A stretch of DNA of 64,000 bases, taken from contig DGXN01000010.1 in the NCBI GenBank assembly GCA_002396335.1, forward strand, positions 4,467 through 68,466, in the 5' to 3' direction. The notes beneath the pieces are model-generated. The model was not told the origin of the DNA. It saw nothing but the letters and a program-made list of their open reading frames with translations, and made no database searches. The position numbers and the translations under genes were made by a program. This DNA comes from Bacteroidales bacterium UBA4231 (lineage in GTDB: Bacteria; Bacteroidota; Bacteroidia; Bacteroidales; UBA932). Shown here in pieces: positions 41,768 through 48,905 of the stretch (within the stretch, counting starts at the first letter, position 1; each line of letters opens with the position of its first letter).

Positions 41768-43021
41768 CTATTCAACATTCTTAGGCAGATAGACTTCGAT
41801 GGTGTTACCGGTTTCCCAGTCGGCCACTTCACCGGAGAGAGCAACCTCGCTCAGACCCAAAATCATCTTGATGTTATTTTTGGTGCCGGCCTTGAAGCCA
41901 TGTTCGAAGGTGATGTCTTTCTTGATTACATTTTCTACGCGGCTGAATCCGTCGTCCAGATTAGCGTCGTCGGTGGTCACATAGTAGGTCACTTTCACGG
42001 TAACGGTAACGGCAGTATCATCCGTAGGAATCAGGGTATAGTACTTGTTCGTAGCAAGAACCGGACCTTCAGTGGCGGTAACACCGGCAGGCTGGGCAGT
42101 GGCGGCAACTTCGCCGGCATCCTTCACATTGGCATTCAACTTGTCACCGTTTACGGTAAGGGTAAGATCGGTGGGAGTGGCGCCGGTGAAGTCCCAGTTG
42201 GGGGTCTTGGCAACGGTGTTGTTCAGGTTCAGGACAGCCTGGTCGCGCATGCCGGGAACGGTGAGGACCACTTCCTTGATGGTAACCTTGACACCATCCT
42301 TGGCGGTGCCGCCGGCAGCAGTGATATTGAAAGCGCCCACGGCGGTAAGGTTCACCTGAGCAAGAGCATGGTAGAACTTGAAGTTCACCTTGGTGCCGAT
42401 AGCGGGCTTCTGGAGGCCCAGATAAGGCATACCTTCAGCGGCCGTGTTGTCACCACCGGCCACGTTGGTCCAGGGGTTGCCGTTGGAAGTACCCCAAACC
42501 AGGTCCACGTTCTTGTCCAGGTCGGAGGAGACTTTGTAGGTAACGGTGGGATCGCCGGTAGCGCTGGCGGCACTCATGGCAACGATGCCCTCGGTTCCGG
42601 AGGCAGCGGCCACATAAGGAGCGTAGGCGAAAAAGCTTACGGTATGGGCCTTCTGGGACCATGCACCCTGTCCGTCGGTGGTACCGTCGTCATTGAGCTG
42701 GTTGGGCCAGTATTTGACGGGGCTGTAGGTCCAGGCGGAGGATGCGTACTCTACCAGCTGGTTGTACATGAAGGTAGGCTTGGTGGAGCCGTCATAGGCA
42801 CCTTCCTTCTCGTATGCGATGACACCGAAACCGGTGCTCTGCAGCTTTGCATTGTTCATTTCTCCAGCCTCACCCGCCTTGGTGTTGGGAACATACACGC
42901 CGAAATCCAGCGCAACTTTGTCGTTTGCTACAACGCCGGGGGTAGCGGTACCCGTCTCAACCTTGGCGCAGGACACCAGGGCGAGAGTAGCGGCAGCAAC
43001 GAGAACCATAGTCTTTTTCAT
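41768..43021 (-). CDS. Fimbrillin family lipoprotein (Mfa-like) B
   Basis: A 417-residue lipoprotein (MKKTMVLVAAATLALVSC, Cys18), a close paralogue of the 418-residue protein encoded just upstream. Shared segments include GGTAKDGVKVTIKEVVL/GGTAKDGVKITIESVEL and the donor-like closing strand VADWETGNTIEVYLPKN. Fimbrillin markers are PNTKAGEAGE, GFGVIAYEKEG, WTYSPVKYWPNQ, TVSFFAYAPYV and KVNFKFYHALAQVNLTAV. The pair is a tandem duplication. The leader contains the GC-rich hairpin at 43070-43095 and an A/C-rich stretch (AACAAACAACAAG) just before the ATG, the sort of unstructured leader used by strongly translated Bacteroidetes genes. Confidence 0.86.
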   Translation of the reverse strand: MKKTMVLVAAATLALVSCAKVETGTATPGVVANDKVALDFGVYVPNTKAGEAGEMNNAKLQSTGFGVIAYEKEGAYDGSTKPTFMYNQLVEYASSAWTYSPVKYWPNQLNDDGTTDGQGAWSQKAHTVSFFAYAPYVAAASGTEGIVAMSAASATGDPTVTYKVSSDLDKNVDLVWGTSNGNPWTNVAGGDNTAAEGMPYLGLQKPAIGTKVNFKFYHALAQVNLTAVGAFNITAAGGTAKDGVKVTIKEVVLTVPGMRDQAVLNLNNTVAKTPNWDFTGATPTDLTLTVNGDKLNANVKDAGEVAATAQPAGVTATEGPVLATNKYYTLIPTDDTAVTVTVKVTYYVTTDDANLDDGFSRVENVIKKDITFEHGFKAGTKNNIKMILGLSEVALSGEVADWETGNTIEVYLPKNVE

Positions 43022-43069
43022 AAGCCTTGTTGTTTGTTTTGTTCTTTCTAAAAGTTCGTTTGTTGGTAC

Positions 43070-43095
43070 CCGGGTGGGCGGTCAAGCCCGCCCGG
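43070..43095 (-). repeat. Intercistronic GC-rich hairpin, copy 2
   Basis: Inverted repeat CCGGGTGGGC (43070-43079) with GCCCGCCCGG (43086-43095), loop GGTCAA, in the 87-base gap between the two duplicated fimbrillin genes. Together with copy 1 (40220-40245) it shares GGTACC on one flank, the core GGTGGGCGGTCA and GATAAA on the other. No U-tract follows on the transcribed strand, so processing, mRNA stabilisation or partial attenuation is more likely than termination. Confidence 0.8.
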
Positions 43096-43108
43096 ATAAA
43101 GAGTCAGA

Positions 43109-44365
43109 TTAGCTGTTGACAGGGAGATTTACCTCACCGGTAAGACCGTCGGCCCAGTCGGAGACTTCGGCCTCGAACTTAACCTCGGAGACACCCAGGA
43201 TCATCTTGATGGTATTCTTCTTGCCAGCCTCGAGCTTTTCAAGGGAGACAGTCTTCTGAATCTCATTCTTGACACGGCTCTTGCCGCCGGCAAGGTCAGC
43301 ATCGTCAGTTGTTACATAGTAGACAACTTTCACAGTGACAACAGTTTCATCGGCCTTGGGAAGAACGGTGTAATACTTGCCATCAACGATAACGTCGGTT
43401 TCAGAAGCGGTTACACCAGCAGGCTGAGCGCTAGCCAGCACATCACCACCGTCCTTAAGAGCAGCGTTAAGGTTGTCGCCAGAAACGGTAAGGGTAAGGT
43501 CAGTAGTGCCAGAAACACCTTCCCAGAGAGCAGTATTGGCAGTCGTATTATTGAGGTTGAGCGTTCCGGTTTCAGCGAGGCCGGGGACCTTCAGCTCCAC
43601 ACTCTCGATGGTAATTTTAACACCATCCTTTGCAGTACCACCAGCAGTAGTCTGGTTATAAGCAGCGACAGCGGTAAGATTAATCTGGGAAAGAGCATGC
43701 TTGAAGTAGAAGTGAATGGCAGTACCGATAGCAGGCTTCTGGAGGTTGAGATAAGGCCTACCACTGGTAGGAGTATTGGTACCGCCAGCAACATTGGTCC
43801 AGGCAGCGCCATTGGAAACAGCCCAAACAAGGTCGATCTGGCTGTTGAGATCATTGGAAACTTTGAAAGAAACCTTAGGATCGCCAGCAGCAGCATTGTT
43901 CGTGAGAGCGGTAATACCAGTGGAAGCATCGCCGGTAGGAACACCGGTAGCTGCAGCCACGGGCACATGAGGTGCATAGGCAAAGAAGGTCACCTTATCG
44001 GCCTGGAAAGCGGTAGCAGGCTGACCGTCGGTGTTACCGGCAGCAATCTGGTTGGGCCAGTATTTGATGGGGCTGTAGGTCCAAGAAGCAGTGCTAACCT
44101 TGGTGTTGTACATGAAGTTAGGCGTAGCGGCAGCGCTATAGTCACCGGTGGTCTGATAACCGAACACACCGAAACCGGCAGCCTGGAGGGAAGAGGTGGT
44201 GAGCTCACCGGGAGTACCAGCCTTGGTAGCCTGGCCAGAGTAGGCGGAGAAACCTACAGGCACGGCAACCTTATCGGTGGTGGCCACATTGGCGTCGTTC
44301 TCAATCTTGGCGCAGGAGGCCAGGATGACGGCTGCAGAGGCAGCGAGGAAAACTAATTTTTTCAT
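43109..44365 (-). CDS. Fimbrillin family lipoprotein (Mfa-like) A, probable stalk subunit of operon 2
   Basis: A 418-residue lipoprotein (MKKLVFLAASAAVILASC, Cys18). The open frame extends upstream to 44449, but the ATG at 44365 starts the lipid signal and is the right one. Markers: GQATKAGTPGE, GFGVFGYQTTGD, WTYSPIKYWPNQIAAG, KVTFFAYAPHVP, AIHFYFKHALSQINLTAV and the closing VSDWADGLTGEVNLPVN. It is the first fimbrillin after the DUF5119 gene, behind a 47-base, very AT-rich leader. Compositional restraint (Ala/Thr/Val rich, few Cys) and its leading place suggest a major pilin. It duplicates the gene at 41768. Confidence 0.86.
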   Translation of the reverse strand: MKKLVFLAASAAVILASCAKIENDANVATTDKVAVPVGFSAYSGQATKAGTPGELTTSSLQAAGFGVFGYQTTGDYSAAATPNFMYNTKVSTASWTYSPIKYWPNQIAAGNTDGQPATAFQADKVTFFAYAPHVPVAAATGVPTGDASTGITALTNNAAAGDPKVSFKVSNDLNSQIDLVWAVSNGAAWTNVAGGTNTPTSGRPYLNLQKPAIGTAIHFYFKHALSQINLTAVAAYNQTTAGGTAKDGVKITIESVELKVPGLAETGTLNLNNTTANTALWEGVSGTTDLTLTVSGDNLNAALKDGGDVLASAQPAGVTASETDVIVDGKYYTVLPKADETVVTVKVVYYVTTDDADLAGGKSRVKNEIQKTVSLEKLEAGKKNTIKMILGVSEVKFEAEVSDWADGLTGEVNLPVNS

Positions 44366-44412
44366 AAGTCGTTTTAATGATTTTATTTTTGTAACATTTA
44401 ATTTCGTAACAC

Positions 44413-45528
44413 TTACATAGGAATCTCGATAGTTTCGCCGTCCTCCCAATCACTTACGGTTGCTTCCATACCTGAGGATTCGGTTCCCGGCGGGACGACA
44501 TCCGGCGGTATGATGGCCGGTTCTTCAACCGAACCGAAGATAAGTCTGTAGAGGTTCCGGTAACCCTGATTGGGCTCGAGGACTTTGATCTTGTCGCCCA
44601 CGTCGAAGGTGTAGTCGGCCACTGTGGAGTTGTCTACCAGGAGGGCGCTCACGTTGAGGGTGGAGTCGCGCAGGGCGGTGGGAACCTCACCGTTCGGGAG
44701 ACCGAAGGTGGTGATGATTCCGTCAATATGGCCTACGCGGTTGGGCTCGTCGTCCATTGTGAGGGTCCACTGGTTGATAATCTGGATGGCTTCATCGTTG
44801 CCGGTGGTGGCCTGGGTCAGTTCCCAGGTACGGGCCATACCGCTGGTGGAAGCGCGGACAGATTTGAGTACATCGGCATTGCCGGAGTAGATGGTGACCC
44901 AAAGTTGGGACACAATATTCTTGGGATACACAGGAATGCGGATGGTGTAGTATTCTACGCGTTCCTGGTAATAGGTCTCTTCCGAGATATTTGCCTTGGT
45001 GGAAGCAGTCTTGGCAGCCTTGGCAGCTCTAATGTTCTGAAGCTGAGTATAATAGTACTGATACTCCTCTGTCATGCTCGCGGTGATGTCGAACTCTTCG
45101 GCGACACCGGCGCACATGACTTCCGGATTCTCAACGGCAGGCTCGCTCAGGCCGCGGGCCCAGGGAGCGGTAGACTCACGGAGCGTAGTGGAGGCAGAAT
45201 TGTACGAGGTCATGTTCTCGAATTCCATCTTCCAGTACTCTTCCGGGCTCTGCGAGATCATATACATCTTGTAATGCCCCTTTTCGAGCTGCACTTCGCA
45301 GGAGTCGACGTTGGCGGTTGTGAAGGAATTGTAGAATTCACCGTCACGGAAGAAGTACATGGTAACACCGCTGGGCTTTTCACCTTCCGGGTAAGCTTCA
45401 ACCTGCCACAGGCACTTCACAATGACACGGACAGTGGAACGATACACGATTTCCAGCGGACGACGCTGGCAACCAACGGCGGAGAGCAGGAGTAACAGCC
45501 CAAGTATCAATGCATTACGTCTCTTCAT
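44413..45528 (-). CDS. DUF5119 family fimbria-associated lipoprotein (anchor-like)
   Basis: A 371-residue lipoprotein (lipobox AVGC, Cys20). The N-terminal domain has the DUF5119 pattern: a strand VRVIVKCLWQ, the segment GVTMYFFRDGEFYNSF and a turn-rich LEKGHYKMYMISQ, then EFDIT. The family is found beside fimbrillins and DUF3575 proteins in Bacteroides and occupies the place that FimB/Mfa2 anchors hold in other loci. Here too it lies between the OmpA/DUF3575 gene and the first fimbrillin, while no classic Mfa2 gene is seen in operon 2. The ATG at 45528 overlaps the upstream stop (ATGA). An anchoring or length-control role is inferred from position. Confidence 0.78.
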   Translation of the reverse strand: MKRRNALILGLLLLLSAVGCQRRPLEIVYRSTVRVIVKCLWQVEAYPEGEKPSGVTMYFFRDGEFYNSFTTANVDSCEVQLEKGHYKMYMISQSPEEYWKMEFENMTSYNSASTTLRESTAPWARGLSEPAVENPEVMCAGVAEEFDITASMTEEYQYYYTQLQNIRAAKAAKTASTKANISEETYYQERVEYYTIRIPVYPKNIVSQLWVTIYSGNADVLKSVRASTSGMARTWELTQATTGNDEAIQIINQWTLTMDDEPNRVGHIDGIITTFGLPNGEVPTALRDSTLNVSALLVDNSTVADYTFDVGDKIKVLEPNQGYRNLYRLIFGSVEEPAIIPPDVVPPGTESSGMEATVSDWEDGETIEIPM

Positions 45529-47366
45529 TTCGTGACCCTCCTTGTTACTTTGTGGCTGAAGATATACTTGAAGCTGATGTTGGCCTTGATGGGACCCCAC
45601 CAGTTCAGTTTACCGTTATTCTGGTACAGCAGGTGTTCGTCCGTGCTGTTACCGATGTAGTAGCGGTACTGGGTGCCCATCCAGCCGGCGGCTGCAGAGG
45701 CTTCCAGGCGCCATTTCTTCTTTTTACCGAGGTTCCAGGCATAACCGTACTCCAGGCCGACGGCCAGGAACTCACCCTGATAGCCCTCGTGCTTAGGCTC
45801 GACGTCATAATAGCCGGCCATACCGGTGAGACCGACAAAATGACCGTTCAGAACATCCATTTTATCGGTTTTGCTGTGACGGGAGATCCAGTAGCGTCCG
45901 CCCAGGTCCAGTTTAAGCATCTGCCAGGCCCGGTCGTTGGCGCGGTTGACCCACCAAGGGAAGGAATAGTCGGCGTAAGCGCTCCACTGGCGGCCGATAG
46001 GAACTTCCACAGCAAAGTTGGGGGTGATCAGTACGTCGTACAGGGCGTTGGTGGAGACGGCCACGATGGGACGGATCTCTTCCTCTTCATATTCACGGGT
46101 GACGCTGCGGTAGGACATGTCGGCGGGAACAGAAGGTTTTCCACCGGAAATCACCTGAGCGTCAGCGAGTTTAGTGTCCGTACTCGCGAGCGCGGCATTC
46201 GGGCGGAGACCCGCCAGGACAGAAGCGCTGCGAAGCGACGGGAAAATATCTTCAAAAAGATGATTGTACGTAGGGAGCGCACGCAGACGGGCCTCTTTTT
46301 CCTGAGCGGAAAGAGGACTGTCAATGACGTCGAGGATATCCTGACGCTCCTGCGCGGAAAGCATATCGTCTTTCTGGACGGCGCTGCGAAGGCCTTCCCA
46401 GTTTTCACCGCCGTTGACGACCTCAATCTTTCCCTTAAGGGAAGGATAGCGGGAAACGATGAGATCCGTCAAGTTCTGCGCACGGCTGCCGGCAAGGCGC
46501 TCGTTAATGGCTACAGGACCTTCCGGTGAAGCAGAACCTATGATTGTGAGAGACTTAAGCTCATCCTCAGAGATACGGGAGAGCAGTCTGTCGAGCGCTT
46601 CAAGAAGAGCCGCGTTGCTTTCCGTTCCATTAACAGAAGAGGACCGCAGGTCGAAAAGGATATCGGTATCAGAACTGCCGGCGAAACCGGAAGGTCTGTT
46701 ATTGACTTTAGAAAAAGGAACACCAGCAGAAGAGGAAACCCCTTGTTCAGAACGTTTTACATTTGAAGCCGAACCTGCAGGGATAACGACAGAGGCGTAA
46801 CGCAGATTGCGGAAAAAAGAGCTGTATAGACGCTTGTATTCAGGAAGGGCTTTCAGGGAACGTTCCTTATCGTCCGGCTGGGCGTCGCTATCGATGATTT
46901 CGAGGATGGAGGTGCGGGCCTCGCCGGAAAGTTTGCCGTCGGAGGAAACTTTGCCGCGGAGAGCATCCCAGGACTCGGCGCCGGCGTTCAGAATGATGCG
47001 GCCTTTCAGAGCCGGATACTTGGTTTCAAGATAAGTCTGGACGGAGCGGGCTCTTCTGCGGGAAAGGTCGAGGTTATAATAGACGTTTCCTTCGGGAGAG
47101 GAGAAGGTGACAACCTCCAGCTGATCCGGAGTATTGGAAGCGAGATAAGCGTCCAGCTGCTCCAGGGAAGATGAGTTGGAAAGATAAGACTCGCTCAGGA
47201 CGGCATTGTCAAACGGGAAATAGAGATCCACGGCGCCAGAGATACTACGTACCTGTGCGCCCGCGCGTAAAATAAAGGAGAAAACAAGCACGAAAGACAG
47301 CAGTGCCACCTTGCCGAGTTTGGCGGCAAAGCGGAAGACGGGGAGTGTCAAGTTCTGCTTGTTCAT
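45525..47366 (-). CDS. OmpA-like tandem domain protein with C-terminal DUF3575 barrel (first gene of fimbrial operon 2)
   Basis: A 613-residue exported protein (signal to about ILRAGA-Q). Residues ~45-200 and ~230-395 are two OmpA-like modules built alike: SSPEGNVYYNLDLSRRRARS, then SWDALRGKV; and SASPEGPVAINERLAGSRAQN, then NWEGLRSAV. Residues ~425-613 are a DUF3575 barrel (STNALYDVLITPNFAVEVPI, YSFPWWVNR, LDLGGRYWI). The tail is basic and aromatic. The order matches the protein at 10188 and reverses that at 24001. It is the first gene of operon 2 with a complete promoter 79 bases upstream of the start (47445-47475). Its stop overlaps the DUF5119 start. Likely an outer-membrane base or assembly component of the pilus. 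Confidence 0.85.
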   Translation of the reverse strand: MNKQNLTLPVFRFAAKLGKVALLSFVLVFSFILRAGAQVRSISGAVDLYFPFDNAVLSESYLSNSSSLEQLDAYLASNTPDQLEVVTFSSPEGNVYYNLDLSRRRARSVQTYLETKYPALKGRIILNAGAESWDALRGKVSSDGKLSGEARTSILEIIDSDAQPDDKERSLKALPEYKRLYSSFFRNLRYASVVIPAGSASNVKRSEQGVSSSAGVPFSKVNNRPSGFAGSSDTDILFDLRSSSVNGTESNAALLEALDRLLSRISEDELKSLTIIGSASPEGPVAINERLAGSRAQNLTDLIVSRYPSLKGKIEVVNGGENWEGLRSAVQKDDMLSAQERQDILDVIDSPLSAQEKEARLRALPTYNHLFEDIFPSLRSASVLAGLRPNAALASTDTKLADAQVISGGKPSVPADMSYRSVTREYEEEEIRPIVAVSTNALYDVLITPNFAVEVPIGRQWSAYADYSFPWWVNRANDRAWQMLKLDLGGRYWISRHSKTDKMDVLNGHFVGLTGMAGYYDVEPKHEGYQGEFLAVGLEYGYAWNLGKKKKWRLEASAAAGWMGTQYRYYIGNSTDEHLLYQNNGKLNWWGPIKANISFKYIFSHKVTRRVTK

Positions 47367-47444
47367 TTTATAAATCGCTGTCTTTCAAAAAATTATAAAA
47401 TCCAGTGTAAAACCTTTAAAATGCGCGTTTCGATATATTGAATG

Positions 47445-47475
47445 CAAAGTTACGACAATTTTTCATATTTCCAAA
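47445..47475 (-). promoter_or_regulatory. Promoter of fimbrial operon 2
   Basis: On the minus strand TTTG (47475-47472), a 19-base gap, and TAACTTTG (47452-47445) match the Bacteroidetes promoter TTTG-N19-TAnnTTTG exactly. Transcription should start near 47438, giving a leader of about 70 bases before the ATG at 47366. Confidence 0.85.
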
Positions 47476-47621
47476 ACTTTTTTCATTTATTTTCAAAATA
47501 GTTTCAAATTCTTGAAATTTCCAAATCAAAAACTTTTTGAAACGCAAAAACTGCGTCTACTACACCAGAAGCTGTTTTGTTCTATATATAATTACATGGT
47601 ATACCCGTCAGTTTGCCCCTA

Positions 47622-47630
47622 CCCCCCCCC
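47622..47630. repeat. C9 homopolymer tract between divergent promoters
   Basis: Nine consecutive C residues stand in an otherwise AT-rich region, 146 bases upstream of the operon 2 -33 box and 59 bases upstream of the -33 box of the fimbrillin promoter. Homopolymers of this length are prone to slippage, so length variation is plausible. Being outside the core promoters, any effect would be on factor binding or spacing. Confidence 0.7.
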
Positions 47631-47689
47631 AGAGGGTTTCAGAGCCCGTTTTTCAAGAATCAAAAATTTTTTCAAACTTCTATAAAAAT

Positions 47690-47720
47690 TTTGCAGAAAT
47701 GAAATTAATGATTATATTTG
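47690..47720 (+). promoter_or_regulatory. Promoter of the fimbrillin-AraC-receiver operon
   Basis: TTTG (47690-47693), a 19-base gap and TATATTTG (47713-47720) give an exact Bacteroidetes promoter. Transcription should begin near 47727, about 70 bases before the ATG at 47796. A TTTCAAA element (47670-47676) lies just upstream of the -33 box. Confidence 0.85.
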
Positions 47721-47795
47721 CAGCGGGATTGGTCCCAAAAGGGCTCGTTTCCACAGTTTATTTTGAAGAAAAAGCACGAAAAAAACGTTTGTATT

Positions 47796-48902
47796 ATGTA
47801 TAACAAGTTTTCCGGCTCGCTCGCTTGCATTCTGGCGCTCAGCCTCTCTGTCGCTTGTTCGTCTAAACTGGACAGCCCGGATCTTCCCCATCAAGATGCA
47901 GGTTCCGCTTCCAACGTTCCTGACACCAAGAAGATCGAGTTCCCTGTCACTGTCACTCGTGAAGGACAATCCATCCCCCGTGCCGCTATTACCAAAAGTA
48001 ATGCCAATGTGGACGCTTCCACAAAAATCGCCACGATGGACCAGAGCATTCCCTTCGGAATTATCGGCATCGATCAGGAAACCCACACCCTCCTGATCGA
48101 CAACAAAGCGGTCTCCAATAACAGTAAAGGATATATGGGCATGTTTGACAGCGGACTCTGGGAAATCCAGACTCCCATTACCTTCAGCGCCTATTATCCT
48201 TACGTACGCAACGTTCAGTACGAAGATTCCTACGATTCTTACAATATCCCTTTCACGGCCACCGAGACCGAGGCCGGCCCGCTTGTGTCAAAAACCGTAC
48301 AGCGCGCCGTGGACCAGCTTAACATGGTTCCGCTGGAATTCCAGCACATCACCAATGATATCGGCTTCAAAATCTGCGATGTCACCACGGATCCGCAGCT
48401 GCAGGGCCTTATCCACCTCAGAAAAGTAACTGCCACCAACGTAGCCTCCGCCGGCGTTTTCATCAACGACCTGGTCCTGAACCAGGGCATCTGGCACCGC
48501 CAGGGCTACTACCGCAACGTCGTTGTCTTTGAAGGCGACGCTGTCGTGGGCGTAGGCATGGAAAACGAGAAATTCATCGGCAAGGATGCGCTGGTAGACC
48601 ACATGGTGGACAGCCACCGCTATTATTCCATCCCGGACGAGATTCTCATGGGAAAACAGACCGTGGAAGTCATCTACGACGTGGACAGCTTTGAGGTGGG
48701 CGGTTTCCGCTACGACGCCATGCCCAACCAGAAAGCCTATTACATGCTCTACGGCCTGCTTCCGAACAATGTGTTCGTGTATGGCAAGCAATACACCTTC
48801 CACCTGGGTCTGGACACCGGAAAACTTTACCAGCAGGTTGCATTTTCTGCAGCTGTAAGTGACTGGGAAACAAAAATCTACGAACAGAACGACGATTTCT
48901 AA
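47796..48902 (+). CDS. Orphan fimbrillin-like lipoprotein, divergent from operon 2
   Basis: A 368-residue lipoprotein (MYNKFSGSLACILALSLSVAC, Cys21). Fimbrillin features are the strand EFPVTVTREGQ with a following ITKSN site, PITFSAYYPYVRNVQY, LVPLEFQHITNDIGFKI-like inter-domain strand, and the ending VSDWETKIYEQND (compare VADWETGNTIEV at 41768). Unlike the subunits in the two operons it lies alone on the plus strand, divergent from operon 2, with its own promoter, and is followed after 3 bases by the AraC regulator. The ATG at 47796 starts the lipid signal; the open frame before it would begin inside the promoter. It may be a pilus subunit with separate control or a sensor ligand for the downstream regulator; neither is shown. 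Confidence 0.78.
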   Translation: MYNKFSGSLACILALSLSVACSSKLDSPDLPHQDAGSASNVPDTKKIEFPVTVTREGQSIPRAAITKSNANVDASTKIATMDQSIPFGIIGIDQETHTLLIDNKAVSNNSKGYMGMFDSGLWEIQTPITFSAYYPYVRNVQYEDSYDSYNIPFTATETEAGPLVSKTVQRAVDQLNMVPLEFQHITNDIGFKICDVTTDPQLQGLIHLRKVTATNVASAGVFINDLVLNQGIWHRQGYYRNVVVFEGDAVVGVGMENEKFIGKDALVDHMVDSHRYYSIPDEILMGKQTVEVIYDVDSFEVGGFRYDAMPNQKAYYMLYGLLPNNVFVYGKQYTFHLGLDTGKLYQQVAFSAAVSDWETKIYEQNDDF

Positions 48903-48905
48903 CAC

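Larger units (their letters stand above)
47367..47795. other. 429-base divergent regulatory region
   Basis: This gene-free stretch separates operon 2 from the lone fimbrillin gene. It is very AT-rich and holds two divergent promoters (47445-47475 and 47690-47720) and a run of nine C residues (47622-47630). It also holds several TTTCAAA elements (47383, 47491, 47502, 47670; reversed at 47536), two of whose half-sites form the palindrome TTTCAA-attc-TTGAAA (47502-47517). I see no credible protein-coding gene; an 88-residue open frame at 47537 has no support. Confidence 0.8.

Noticed and set aside
40215..43100. Reading the two GC-rich hairpins as intrinsic terminators
   Set aside because: No T-run follows either stem on the transcribed strand and transcription must continue to the downstream subunits.
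44366..44449. 28-codon extension of the first fimbrillin of operon 2
   Set aside because: It is basic, precedes the lipid signal MKKLVFLAAS and reaches into the DUF5119 gene.
47537..47803. 88-codon plus-strand frame in the divergent intergenic region
   Set aside because: Runs through the C9 tract and the promoter; AT-rich translation without any conserved feature.
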